DNA of 64,000 nucleotides from Adenophora triphylla var. japonica (Eukaryota; Streptophyta; Magnoliopsida; Asterales; Campanulaceae). Below the pieces are notes generated by a model. It was not told where the DNA came from. It saw only the letters and a list, made by a program, of their open reading frames with translations, and did no database searches. Below are positions 32,995-44,770 of the stretch, in pieces. Every line of letters begins with the position of its first letter. Within the stretch, counting starts at the first letter, position 1. The DNA lies in NCBI GenBank assembly GCA_022495995.1, contig JAFEMH010000339.1:496001-560000 (forward strand). Reading direction: 5' to 3'. The translations under genes were made by a program, and so were the position numbers.

Positions 32995-35900
32995 GTGTGT
33001 GGATATTGTAAGAAGCTAGGGCATTCGGAGGATAAGTGTTGGAGCAAGAAAGGAAAATGTTTAGAGTGTGGGGCGACAGGCCATTTCCGGAAGAATTGTC
33101 CTAGGTGGCAAAATAAGCAAGCTTCGGGTACCGGATTTGGGGGACAAGGTAGTGGTGTGAAGAGAGGTGTAGACGGGAAGCCCAAAGATAGAGTGCAAGG
33201 TCGAGTGTTCGCTTTGGGTAGAGGAGAGGTCGATCTCAATGCTGTCATTAGAGGTATAGTTCCTGTCTCAGGAGTTAAGGCCCGCATTCTTATAGATCCC
33301 GGGTCTTCCCATTCATTTGTGGCATCTCATTTTGCATTCTCATTGCATATTTTGCCTGAATCTATGCCTTATGTGTTGGAGGTCTCTACTCCTATGGGAG
33401 AGTGCCTTGCATCTTCTTTGATATATCGTGGTTGTGATGTGACTATATGTGGGCATGTATTGCCGGTGGATTTGGTCGAGTTATCAATCCGTGATTTTGA
33501 TGTGATCCTTGGGATGGATTGGTTGAGTCAGTGTCATGCTTTGGTAGATTGTCGTAGAAAGCGAGTCTCATTTGCTATGCCTGATGTGCCCACTTTTATA
33601 TTTGATGCGGATAAATCTATGTTCGGTTTACATGTTATTTCTGCTTTAAAGGCTAGGAAGATGCTATCTAAGGGGTGTGCGGGTTACTTGGCTTATGTGG
33701 TAGATTCCAATAAGAAGTCCCCCAAGTTAGCTCATGTCCCGGTGGTTAATGAATTTAGTGATGTGTTCTCTAGTGAGTACTCTATGCCTCCGGATCGTGA
33801 GGTAGAGTTTTGTATTGACCTAGTTCTCGGTACCACCCCTATCTCTAAAACACCCTATAGAATGGCTCCGGCCGAGTTGAAAGAGTTGAAGGTCCAATTG
33901 CAAGAATTGCTAGACCGGGGTTTCATTCGTCCTAGTGTGTCTCCGTGGGGAGCACCGGTCTTATTTGTTAGGAAGAAGGATGGTACCTTACGATTGTGTA
34001 TTGATTATCGTTTGTTGAACCAAGCCACCATAAAGAATAAATATCCCCTTCCGCATATAGATGATTTGTTTGACCAACTCCAAGGTTCCGTTATCTACTC
34101 TAAGCTTGATTTGAGAAGCGGATACCATCAGTTGAAGATTAGACCGGATGATATTGCTAAGACAACTTTCCGAACTAGATATGGCCACTATGAGTTTGTT
34201 GTGATGCCTTTCGGGTTGACTAATGCTCCAGCCATTTTTATGGATATGATGAACCGTGTCTTCAAGCCTTATCTTGATAGCTTTGTGGTGGTGTTCATAG
34301 ATGATATTCTTGTTTACTCTAAGTCCCGGGAAGAGCATGAGAATCATTTGAGGATTGTCTTGTCCATTCTTCGTGAGAAGCAGTTGTACGCCAAGTTCAG
34401 CAAGTGCGAGTTTTAGCTTGAGCAGATTTCCTTCTTGGGGCATGTTGTGTCGAGTTCGGGGATTTCCGTGGATCCTTCAAAAATTGAAGCCGTGGTTAAC
34501 TGGAAGTAACCTTCGACTGTGACTGAGATTTGTAGTTTTCTTGGTTTGGCGGGGTATTACCGAAGGTTTATTGAGGGGTTTTCTCGGATTGCTACTCCGT
34601 TGACAAGGTTGACTCGAAAAGATGTATCATTTGTATGGGATTCTAAGTGTGAAGCAAGTTTTAATGAGTTGAAGAAGAGGTTGACGACGGCTCCTATCCT
34701 TACCCTTCCGGATGGTTGTGAGAATTTTCTTATCTATAGTGATGCCTCGAAGGCGGGTTTGGGATGTGTGTTAATGCAAAATGGGAAAGTGATTGCGTAT
34801 ACCTCTAGGAAGTTATCACCGGCGGAACAGAATTACCCTACTCATGATATGGAATTGGCGGCGATTGTGTTTGCGTTGCATAAGTGGAAGCATTACCTTT
34901 ATGGGGCGAAATTTGAGATATTCACCGACCATAAGAGTTTGAAATATTTGTTTACCCAAAAGGAGTTGAATAACCGGCAAAGGAGATGGCTAGAGTTCTT
35001 GAAGGATTTTGATTGTGTAATTTCTTATCATCCGGGGAAGGCCAATGTTGTAGCGGATGCGATTAGCCGAAAGGCTTATGTGTCAGCTTTGAGTTCCCGA
35101 GAATTGAAGAGTGAGGTAATCATTGCGAATGTGCGAGCCGTTCCTACATTGTATGGAGATTTGAAGGAAGCTCAACAAGGTGATCCGGAGTTGAAGAAAA
35201 TTTTAGATCAAGTGCAAAATGGGAAAGCCGGGGAATTTGCATTGAATAGAGATGGGATTTTAACCTTTTAAGGGAGAATTTGCGTTCCTTCGTCACCGGA
35301 AATCAAGAGGCGTGTCTTAGAGGATGGCCATAAGTCCAAGTTTGCGATTCATCCGGGTAGTACCAAAATGTATCAAGACTTGAAGCGTGGGAATTGGTGG
35401 AATGGAATGAAGAGGGAAATTACGGATTATGTTTCTAAGTGTTTGACTTGTCAACAGATCAAGGCAGAACATCAGAGACCGGCGGGACTACTTCAACCAT
35501 TGGATATTCCGGAGTGGAAATGGGAAGGGATCTCGATGGATTTTGTTTCGGGTTTGCCTCTTACCGCGAAGAAGATGGATGCTATTTGGGTTATTGTGGA
35601 TCGGTTGACGAAGTCGGCTCATTTTCTTCCAGTATCAACCAAGTTTTCGTTAGAGAAGTTAGCCCAGTTATATATGAAGGAGATTGTGAGACTTCACGGG
35701 GTTCCGGTTAGTATTGTTTCCGACAGAGATCCGAGGTTTACATCTAGATTTTGGAGAGCATTGCATGAAGCCTTGGGTTCTAAATTGTGTTTCAGTACGG
35801 CGTTTCATCCTCAAACCGACGGTCAGTCCGAGAGAACTATTCAGATACTTAAGGATATGTTAAGGGCTTGTGTGATGGATTTCCAATTATCGTGGGAGGA

Positions 35901-36621
35901 TCATCTACCGTTAGTGGAGTTTGCCTACAACAACAGTTATCAGTCGAGTATTGAGATGGCTCCGTATGAAGCGTTGTATGGTAGGAAGTGTCGATCTCCG
36001 ATGTGTTGGGACGAGGTAGGTGAAGCGAGGCTTTGGGGCCCGGATTTGGTTAGGTATTCTATGGAGAAGATCAAAGTGATTCGTGATAGATTGAAGACAG
36101 CTCAGAGTAGGCAGAAAAGCTACGCCGACAATAGAAGACGGGATTTATCTTTTTGGGTTGGTGACTTTGTGTTCTTGAAGGTCTCTCCGAGGACAGGAAT
36201 TAAAAGGTTTGGTAATAAGGGTAAGTTGGCTCCGAGGTTTGTAGGTCCGTTTGAGATTCTAGAGAAGATTGGGGAATTGGCTTATCGATTGGCGTTGCCT
36301 CCGTCTTTTTCTTTGCTTCATGAGGTGTTTCATGTTTCTATGTTAAGGAAGTATTGTCATGACCCCTCCCATGTTTTGAGTTCTCCCCCCGATGAGATCC
36401 AAGCGGATATGTCTTATGTTGAAGAACCGTTGAGAGTCTTAGAATTCCAAGTTAAGGAGTTGAGAACTAAGAGTATCCCGATAGTGAAGGTCCTTTGGAT
36501 GAATCATACCGTCGAGGAAGCAACGTGGGAGCTAGAGTCGGAGATGAGAGCGAAATACCCTTGGTTGTTTGAGAATCCAAGTAAGTCTTTTTTTTTTAAA
36601 TTCGGGTCGAATTTTCTTTAA
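32995..36621 (+). pseudogene. Gypsy pol: zinc knuckles, protease, RT, RNase H, integrase
   Basis: One frame covers the region with only three nonsense codons: TAG 34414, TAA 34507 and TAA 35269. Two zinc knuckles open it ([28 protein letters not shown]). The protease motif at 33295 is IDPGSSHSF, with Pro in place of the usual Ser/Thr. RT has [13 protein letters not shown] and the catalytic FIDD at 34294-34305. RNase H has YSDASKAGLGCVL, and integrase has CLTCQQIK, SMDFVSGLP, SDRDPRF and DGQSERT. The C-terminus carries a chromodomain-like block. The start is set at the GTG only because no nearer ATG exists; the true start is upstream through gag. Confidence 0.92.
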
Positions 36622-36632
36622 GGGGGAGTGAG

Positions 36633-38858
36633 TGTGACGACCCCAACCCTAGGCACTAATTTTAAATATCATATTATGTGCTTTTAATGTTTATGTTAAC
36701 TTTATGTGTTCATTTATGTCTTTAAATTCTTATTTTAAGATAAATTGGGTGAGAAGTAAATTTAGAATCTTTTAAGAGTTCATTAGAAATTTAAATAAAG
36801 AAACTTGGGAGAAAATAAAAATAGAAAATAGATAAATAGTAAGAGGAGGTTAAAATGGGTAGAATAAATAATTAGAGGGAAGGGTTAATTTTAATTGGTG
36901 AAAGCCTTTAGATATTTTGCAAGGGGGGCCAAAAGCTTGTTTCTCCTAATCATTCCAAGTGTCACTCTCCTCCTTCCTCCTTACTTCTTCCTCCTTACTC
37001 CCTCATTAGTCTTACTTCCTTCCCCTAGCAACCTCCATGGAAAGCCTCCATTGAAGCCTCCCCTTCCAAGACCTAGCAAGCTCATTTCTCAACCATTTTC
37101 AAATCCAAGAGCACTTTTGAGGTTGGGACAACTAGAGGAATCAATCAAGCTAAGAAGATCAACCTTTCATTCTAAAAACCTAAGGTGAGTTGTTATGATT
37201 TCCCTTCTTATAAATGTTCATAAACTCTTAAATGTTGTTCTTGTTATATTGATGGGTGTTTCATGCTTTGGGAACCTTATGGGAGTTGAATGATTGGTAA
37301 ATGGAATAGGTTGAAGTTAATGTTCATGGAAGATAATCTAGAGGGTATGAAATGGGTGGAATTTGTAGTGATAAATAATCTAGGGGTACATTATTTTGGG
37401 TTTACATGTTTTATGTTGAACTTGGTAAAGCTAGGGTATCCTTTGGTGTTCTTGGAAATGAGGAAGGTTAAAAGGAAAAGAAAATAGGTAAAGAAGGGTT
37501 TGAAGTTTGGGATTTGCTGGAAGGAGGCTTGGGCGGTCGCCCATGGGGGCTTGAGCGGCCGCCCATGAGTCCAGTAACATCCATTGCCTTGAAAATCCTC
37601 TTGGGCGGTCGCCCAAGAGGTATGAGCGGTCGCCCTTCCCTTTGAAAAATCCTTTGAGCGGTCGCCATGCTGGGGTGTGCGGTCGTCCACCTTGGCAGGA
37701 ACTTGGATCCCATTTGAAAACCCACTTGGGCGGTCGCCCAAGTGGTATGGGCGGTCGCCCAAGACCCCAGAACCCAACTTTAAATCTGAACCGGAATCTG
37801 TTTAGTAAGTTTGTTTGACTACTTATAAATTGTGACACCCACTTGGTAAATTGAGCTTGAACCTTCATAGAGGCCTTGTATCGGTGTTTATGGAATATGT
37901 AAGGTGGTTTAATGATACCTTGTTACCTTACTTGATCTTACATACATTGTTGATGTTGCTTAGTGTATTCATAAATTGTTGCACTTTAATATTGATTGGG
38001 CATGAGTATATTTTACCATGTGGCTATTGTTTATCCCCTTTGTGGATTATATTTCAAGTAACTATTATGTGCTTGATAATTTGTTAATCAGCTGATATTG
38101 GGGGTATAACATAATACGATCAATTATGGAAGTGTGACCTAATGTGATCGGATTATGTTATATCTGTGACCGTCCCCTCCTGTGGCCACAGGATGGGGTT
38201 ATAGCATCTGTATTGAGCCAAAAGCCTTACAGAGTTGCTACTATCTTATTTGGTTCCCTGAAAAATGGGTCTTATAAGATGTGAGTATTTCTTAAGCAGC
38301 TCACCTAAGATTGGAATATTATATCCAATGTTGTACGACTATTGTTCAGACGGGAAAAGGTAAATCAAGGTAACGTAAAGTGTTTACAGCTTTTCCAATG
38401 TGTTATGTGTTGCATCTTATTTGGCATATTGTTGCATTCATAATAGCTTGTTGAGATTTATTCTCACCCCTCTTCCTTTAATGTTTTAGATCCCGAGACA
38501 GGAGGACCGGCCAAGTAAGGGCGGAAAGGAGTTTGGAAGTGAGCTTTTGGGTATTGTCGGGGTACGTGTCGGTTGGCGTAGAAAGTGTATTTTGTTATAA
38601 TTCCTTTATGGAGTTTGTAAATATAAACTTTAATTTCTACGTTAGAACCGATATCTTTTGTAACTAAACAGATGAAGGTTTTCAAAGTTGGTCAACTCCT
38701 CCTCCAAAGCGGAGAGGAGTGGAGTTATTTTGAAATGTCAATGTTAATGATGTTTATATTTGAAAGTTAAATCAAGTTTTAAAAGTTTAGGAATTTTGGG
38801 TTTGTTTGAGGACGCTCCAACTCGGGACACGTGTAGGTTCCGGGTCGGGGTCCTCACA
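36633..38858 (+). repeat. 3' LTR of gypsy element
   Basis: 2226 bp. It differs from the 5' LTR by scattered single bases and small indels, several of them within the palindrome block (for example near 37664-37686). Confidence 0.95.
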
Positions 38859-38863
38859 TAGTT

Positions 38864-40400
38864 GGTCGTGTTCATATTAGTTGACAACTGATAAATTACT
38901 AATTATTTCTTATATAGTTGTTTGGTCGCCGAAGTTGAATCGTGTTTTTAGTAGTTTAGTTGACAATTGAGAACTTACTGATAAGTTAAGTTCTCAGTCG
39001 TTTGGCCACCGGAGTTGAATCTTGTTCTTAGTAGTTTAGTTGACAACTGAGAACTTACTAATAAGTTAAGTTCTCGGTTATTTGGCCGTTGGAGTTGATC
39101 GTGTTCTAAGTAGTTTAGTTGACAACTGAGAACTTACTGATAAGTTCTCAGTTGTTTTGTTTCCGTAGTTGGTGATCGTTGGAGTTGATCATTTTCTTAG
39201 TGGAGACAACTGAGAACTTACTGATAAGTTAAGTTCTCAGTTGATTAGCCGCCGATAGGTCGCCAGAGTTGATCGTGTTCTTAGTTGTTTAGGTGACAAC
39301 TTAGAACTTGCTGATAAATTCTCAGTTGTTTAGTCGTCGAAGTTGGTGATCGCCGGAGTTGATCATGTTCTTAGTATTTTAGTTGACAACTGAGAACTTA
39401 CTGATAAGTTAAGTTCTCAGTTGTTTGGCCTTCGGAGAGATCGCTGGAGTTGGTGGTCGCCGGAGTTGATCATATTCTTAGTAGTTTAGTTGACAATTGA
39501 GACGCTACCGATAAGTTCTCAGTTGTTTGGTTACCGGAGTTGGTGGGTGCCGAAGTTGATCGTGTTCTTAGTAGTATAGTTGACAACTGAGAACTTACTG
39601 ATAAGTTCTCAGTTGTTTGTTCGTCGGAGTTGGTGGTTACCGGAGTTGATCATGTTCTTAGTGGAGATAACTGAGAACTTACTTATAAGTTAAGTTTTCA
39701 GTTGTTTGGTCGCTGGAGTTGGTGGTCGCCGGAGTTTATCGTGTTCTTAGTGTTTTGTTGACAATTGAGAACTTACTGATAAGTTAAGTTCTCAGTTGTT
39801 TGGCCGCCGGAGAGGCCGCTGAATTTGGTAGTCGCCGGAGTTGGTGGTCGCCGGAGTTAATTGTGTTTTTAGTAGTTTAGTTGACAAATGATAACTTATT
39901 GATAAGTTAAGTTCTTAGTTATTTTGTTGCCGGAGTTGGTGGTCGCCGTAGTTAATCGTGTTCTTAGTAGTTTAGTTGACAAATGAGAACTTACTGATAA
40001 GTTATGTTCTCAGTTGTTTGGTCGCCGGAGAGGTCGCCGGAGTTGGTGGTTGTCGGAGTTAATCGTGTTGTTAGTAGTTTAGTTGACAACTGAGAAATTA
40101 CTAATAAGTTAAGTTCTCAGTTGTTTGGTCGCCGGAGAGGTCGCCGGAGTTGGTGGTCGCCAAAGTTGATCTTGTTCTTAGTAGTTTAGTTGACAACTGA
40201 GAACTTATTGATACGTTAAGTTTTCAGTTTTTTGGTTGCCGGAGAGGTCGCCCGAGCTAGTTGTCGCCGGAGTTAATCATGTTCTTAGTAGTTTAGTTGA
40301 TAACTGAGAACTTACTGATAAGTTAAGTTCTCAGTTGTTTGGTCGCCGGAGAGGTCGCCGACGTAAAAAAAAAAGTTGTCGGAGTTGGTCGCCGGAGTTG
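38864..40400. repeat. Tandem hairpin array, X copy 2
   Basis: About fifteen or more units with the same hairpin arms as in copy 1 (CAACTGAGAACTTA against TAAGTTCTCAGTTG). In most units the right arm is preceded by an extra TAAGT, giving a larger loop. Linkers carry one or two GTCGCCGGAG words followed by TTGATCGTGTTCTTAGTAG. The array originally began near 16588. Confidence 0.88.
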
Positions 40401-40615
40401 ATAGTTGCCGGAGGTGACTTGAAAAGATGGGGAGGGGTGCCCTAAGGTGATGGTATTTGGAGAGAAAGTAAATTGATAAAGAGGGTGGATTTAGTAAAAT
40501 GATGGGAGGGTGTACTTATTAAGCTAGAAATTATATGGTTAGATGAAATATTGCTTATCTTGTGAGGTAAAATTGATAAGTTTGAGGGATTATATGGTAA
40601 ATCCCTCTTTCCTTA

Positions 40616-41003
40616 AATGATTTATTTTACTACTTTGTTATTTTACTATTCATTATATAATTGTAAAATTGAAAATTTTGAATAGCAAGTGTATTTATGC
40701 ATCTTTGCTAAAATAAATATTTTAAAAATATCTCTAAATCAAAAGTTTGATATTCATTTATTTTTTATTCTAAAAGGACAATTCATTTGAATTTGAAGTA
40801 TTCACTTTGGAAAAGAAGATAAATATTCTTATTAATAACTTTTAAACATTAAATTTACGATAATAAAATAAATAGTTAAAGAAATTTTTGTAAAAAAACG
40901 TTTAGAACATAGTTTTTTATAAAAAAGACAATTTTAAAACAAAAATTTCTTACATTAGAGTTCATTAAGAGACAAAGTAGTAATAATTAAAACAAAATCA
41001 TCA
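40616..41003. other. AT-rich spacer
   Basis: AT-rich DNA with no gene, repeat or element end that I recognise. Confidence 0.5.
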
Positions 41004-41309
41004 TCGGGGCAATTATCAAATAGTCACTCATCCTAATGAAAACAACCACCAAGGACACACATTTTGAAGAAATTCCACCAGGTCCACACTTTTATAATGA
41101 CACCTCATTTTTTATAAAGGCACACCATGTGACATAAAAGGGACAGCTGTCGCTGTCCCTTTCTTCCCCTGCTTTTTCGTTTTTTTCTCCTCCCAAAAAC
41201 TTTAAAATAAAATATCTTAAGATCTAGAACTAAAAAAAATCGAGACCATTGTATTATTCGTATCGTCAAAACGAATCAAACAAGCAGCATCAACATATAA
41301 TTTAGAGCA

Positions 41310-42115
41310 AATTTATGAGTTTATTTGACATATTTGTTAAGTTCACAGTTGTTCTAGTTAAGTTCACAGTTATTAAGTTCACAATTGTTAAGTTCACATT
41401 TGTTAATTCACAGTCATTTTTTTTTTATCTTTTATGGCTCTATTTTTGCAATTTTATGAGATTATTTGACATATTTATTAAGTTCACAGTTGTTTTTAAT
41501 TAAGTTCACAGTTGTTTTAGTTAAGTTCACAGTTGTTTTTAGAATTTTATAGCCTTTATTTTTGCAATTTTATGAGATTATTTGACCTATTTGTTAAGTT
41601 CACTGTTGTTTTTTGATAAGTTCACAGTTGTTTTAGTCCTTTATGGCCTCTATTTTTGCAATTTTATGAGATTATTTGACATATTTGTTATGTTCACAAT
41701 TCTTTTTACTTAAGTTCACTGTTGTTTTTTGTTAAGTTTACAGTTGTTTTAGTCCTTTATGGCCTCTATTTTTGCAATTTATGAGATTATTTGACATATT
41801 TGTTATGTTCACAGATTTTTTTTACTTAAGTTCACTGTTGTTTTTTGTTAAGTTCACAATTGTTTTAATCCTTTATGGCCTCTATTTTTGCAATTTTATG
41901 AGATTATTTGACATATTTGTTATGTTCACAGTTGTTTTTACTTAAGTCCACTGTTGTTTTTTGTTAAGTTCACAGTTGCTTTAGTCCTTTATGGACTCTA
42001 TTTTTGCAATTTTATGAGATTGTTATGTTCACAATTGTTTTTACTTAAGTTCACTATTGTTTTTTGTTAAGTTCACAGTTGTTTTAGTCCTTTATGACCT
42101 CTATTTTTGCAATTT
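41310..42115. repeat. Tandem array of about 105-bp units
   Basis: Seven or so units of the form TTTTGCAATTTTATGAG, ATTATTTGACATATTTG, one to three TTAAGTTCACAGTTG words, then TTTTAGTCCTTTATGGCC. The TTAAGTTCACAGTTGTTTT word is itself repeated within units, so the array has two periodicities. Confidence 0.88.
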
Positions 42116-42199
42116 TGGGATGAAGGATCCACCAGTCATTTTTTCAAAAAAAAAATCTCACCCAGAATGTTTAATTATCTTAAGTTCTATCTAAGCAAA

Positions 42200-42776
42200 A
42201 CAAACAGAAAGACAGCACATCAAAAATTTTGCTCCACCTCGAATGTTTAATTATCTTTTTATAGAAGAAAAAAAATTTGGCCCAGTGATCGAATTCAGGA
42301 GCTCTGGATACCAAGAGAAAAACAGTGATATTGTTGTAATGCTCTTTCTCATAGTAAGTAAGAAGAGCTGAATACAATTCTATTTATAGTGAAAGTTTAG
42401 ATGTACAGTATGGAATATACAAAATTTAAGTGCTGAAGTTTAGGAGATTAATTCCCAATCAGGTCCTAAGCAAATGCCTTGTGTATAATGTGGACAATCT
42501 GCATTAACTCTGCAGATTTGAGTTTCCAATTGTTCCTCTGCCAATACAATGTATCAAGGGATCTTCAGATTCATTTTGGGCTCTAATCACGGACACAAAT
42601 GTTTGTTCCGTTTCCTTTTGATTTTCCCCCTGGATATCACTTGTGAACCGGATTCAGTTCCAAGAGAAAAAGGCTCTTGTTCCTCAAATTTTGTTCTTTG
42701 TATTCATAATGAAAACCTTTCTCAGCAAGTGCAACTCTAACCCTCATTCCAAACATGCTTTCTAATTTGTCAAACA
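42200..42776 (-). mobile_element. Possible antisense LTR-retrotransposon fragment
   Basis: On the minus strand a CTATAAATAG TATA box (about 42385) is followed about 70 bases later by CTTGGTATCCAGAGC (42303-42317), which resembles a copia LTR followed by a tRNA-Met primer site. A TG-start at 42776 is possible. There are no coding domains, so this is only a candidate. Confidence 0.35.
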
Positions 42777-43490
42777 GAATCACTTCATCTCCCATTCACC
42801 TTTAACCAAAGCAGGAGATTGGTATCAATATTCATGGCTACAAAAGGCTTGAGAATTTTCTTCAGCATTTCTTAAGTTTACATTGCAAGAATCCACAATA
42901 GATTGCTGATTTTTTTAGACAACATCAATTTAACCCTATTTTCCGGCAAACTCTCTCTCTTTCTCTCCGACCACCCTCTCCTCTTCGGCGAACCCCGTTT
43001 AGAAGGAGAATTAATCCTATTTTCGTCCGTTCTGTTCCGATGAGCATATCTCTTTCTCTAGGCATTATTTTCTGATCTCCACCGTTCAGATTTTGCGTTT
43101 AGGCGTCTATAACAATCCCTGTAAATTTGAGCTCAATCCAACGGTTAACGAATCGGGAAATTGAATTTTTCTGGGCCTGATCTGGAAATCAAATCAGCGA
43201 GGAAAGACTGTCCGGAGGAGGGGTAGGGGGTCCCCGGAGGAGGTAGGGGAAGGGGGTCGTCGGTGGTAGGTCACTGGAGGAGAGGAAGATGGTCGCCGGA
43301 GAGGAGAGAGTCACTGGAGATAGGGGAGTAGTCGGCCGGAGATGTGTGAGTTTATTTGTTTTATGGGTGTCATTAATAAGGAATGGACTAGGTGGAATAT
43401 TTATTAGGATAGTGGACTAGTTGGTTAAATTCCAAAATCCTTGTCTTAATTGATCTTTTGACTTGGGATGAAGGATTCACCGGTAATTTT

Positions 43491-43930
43491 CCCATTATCT
43501 AATTAGTCAACATATTTAGTAGCCTTATTAGGACAATAATTGTATCGACTTTTGGTTCTTTTTGTAATTATGATATAATTAAATAAAGATAAATCAAAAT
43601 TAACAACTACAATTAAAACTAATGTAACAATTTATCCAATTTTTTAATGAAATAAAATCCCCAAAAAAAATCTTAAATCAACTCGAAATAATGGCTCCTT
43701 CATCAAAAATTACATGACACCAGAAATTTTCTTTTTTTGTTTAAGAAGCGTGACGCTGGATAGTTAGCAAAGTCTTTTATTTATTAATATTTTCATCTAT
43801 ATAATAATGTGGGGGATCAATAAAACCAGTGACATAGTAAATAAAATAATAAGAAATAAAAAAAACTTGGAATAATAAAATTTCATCTACATAAAGTTGG
43901 GGATCAACAAAAAAGTTTAGTTACATTACA
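43491..43930. other. AT-rich spacer
   Basis: No gene or clear element end seen. Confidence 0.5.
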
Positions 43931-44435
43931 CTCCATCCATCCTATTATAAACTACACACTATTTACTCGAAAATTAAGGAAAAGTGTTAGTGAATTGAGT
44001 GTTGTGGGTATGGAAAATGAGGTTGGAGAGAGAAAATGAGATGTTGTTCAAAGTATGATATACGAGTCTCATTAATATAAAAATAATAAAATATTTCCAT
44101 TTTAAAAAGTATATACTCCCTCTGTCCCAACCGACTTATGACAATTTTTCATTTTGGGCGTCTCACTCGACTTGTGATATCCCAAAATAGCAAGTTTATA
44201 TTATTTTTTATACTTATAACAACAATCTCCTTAATATGCCCCTCACTCATTCTCTCTCTTATTTTACTTTTCATACTCACAATAAATTCTCCACTCATTC
44301 TCTCATCTTATTATATCAATATTTCTTAATTCTTGTGTCGAAAGAGAAAATTCTAAATCGAATGAGATGGAGGGAGTAGTTTGTAGTGGAATGCCCAGTG
44401 AGAAAAGTGTGTAGTTTGTAGTGGGTCAGAAGGAG
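43931..44435. mobile_element. Stowaway-like MITE split by a second Stowaway
   Basis: The outer ends CTCCATCCATCC...AAACTACACACT and the inverse of AGTGTGTAGTTTGTAGTGG...AGAAGGAG form long inverted repeats. TA follows the right end (44436-44437); the left side now reads CA. A second element interrupts it at 44116. Confidence 0.75.
44116..44376. mobile_element. Stowaway MITE nested in a Stowaway-like MITE
   Basis: CTCCCTCTGTCCCAACCGACTT and the inverse of TCGAATGAGATGGAGGGAG are terminal repeats, with TA on both sides (44114-44115, 44377-44378). 261 bp. Confidence 0.85.
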
Positions 44436-44742
44436 TATATTTTTTAAAATTAAATAAATAAAACCAAAAGTATCCATGTTGATTTTTTTTTTTTTGTATT
44501 TTTTAGTGAAAATTTCCATATTTATGTAAAAAATAAAAAAAGGTTGACGATAAGGATCAATAATTGATAAAAAAAATCTTGTTGAATTGAATATAAGCCC
44601 AATTCTTTTGCAAGATATTTTAGTTCTGTTTTTTCAAACATTTATTAGGACAACATTAAAAAGACTCTCAATAATAGCTTCTAAAATTCTCACTATTTTG
44701 AAGGAAAAGCATACCAAAAGACACTATTCTCTTTTTATATAT

Positions 44743-44770
44743 ACTAGCAGTACCCCCGTGCGATGCACGG
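44743..44770 (-). mobile_element. Helitron 3' terminus (minus orientation)
   Basis: On the minus strand the sequence is the stem CCGTGC-ATC-GCACGG, eight bases, then CTAGT, followed by AT. A short GC-rich hairpin just before CTRR/CTAGT with an A-T insertion site is the 3' end of Helitrons. The matching 5' end is not certain; a related TTTACCAC-TTCCTTCCTTTAATAT block at 47053-47077 could belong to it. Confidence 0.7.

Larger units (their letters stand above)
29840..38858 (+). mobile_element. Ty3/gypsy chromovirus (Tekay/Del-like), 9.0 kb
   Basis: LTRs of 2230 and 2226 bp (TGTGACGACCCC to GGTCCTCACA) read as nearly identical, implying recent insertion. The target duplication TAGTT is at 29835-29839 and 38859-38863. 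The primer site TGGTATCAGAGC at 32072 is the tRNA-Met type, and the polypurine tract AAGGGGGAGTGAG ends at 36632. The order gag, protease, RT, RNase H, integrase, and the C-terminal IPIVKVLWMNHTVEEATWE block, fit the Tekay/Del chromovirus lineage. A frameshift and three nonsense codons make it non-autonomous now. Confidence 0.95.
15205..40615 (+). mobile_element. Structured repeat X, copy 2, split by two LTR elements
   Basis: It begins exactly where copy 1 ends and has the same left module (15205-15620) and right module (40420-40615). Its middle (15620-16590) differs from that of copy 1 and contains gene-like exons. Its hairpin array starts at about 16588, is cut by copia C, shows 26 bases at 29809-29834, is cut again by the gypsy element, and continues at 38864-40400. 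Removing both insertions with one target duplication each gives a continuous array. Confidence 0.55.
41004..43490. mobile_element. Candidate TIR element with internal minisatellite
   Basis: The left end GGGGCAATTATC...CACTCATCC and the inverse of the right end (GGGATGAAGGATTCACCGGTAATTTTCCC at 43468-43490) align over about 28 bases. A second copy of the right end (GGGATGAAGGATCCACCAGTC) sits at 42118, directly after the minisatellite, so the region may be two related elements or one with a duplicated terminus. A perfect 11-bp-stem hairpin lies at 41137-41162. No target duplication is convincing. Confidence 0.45.
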
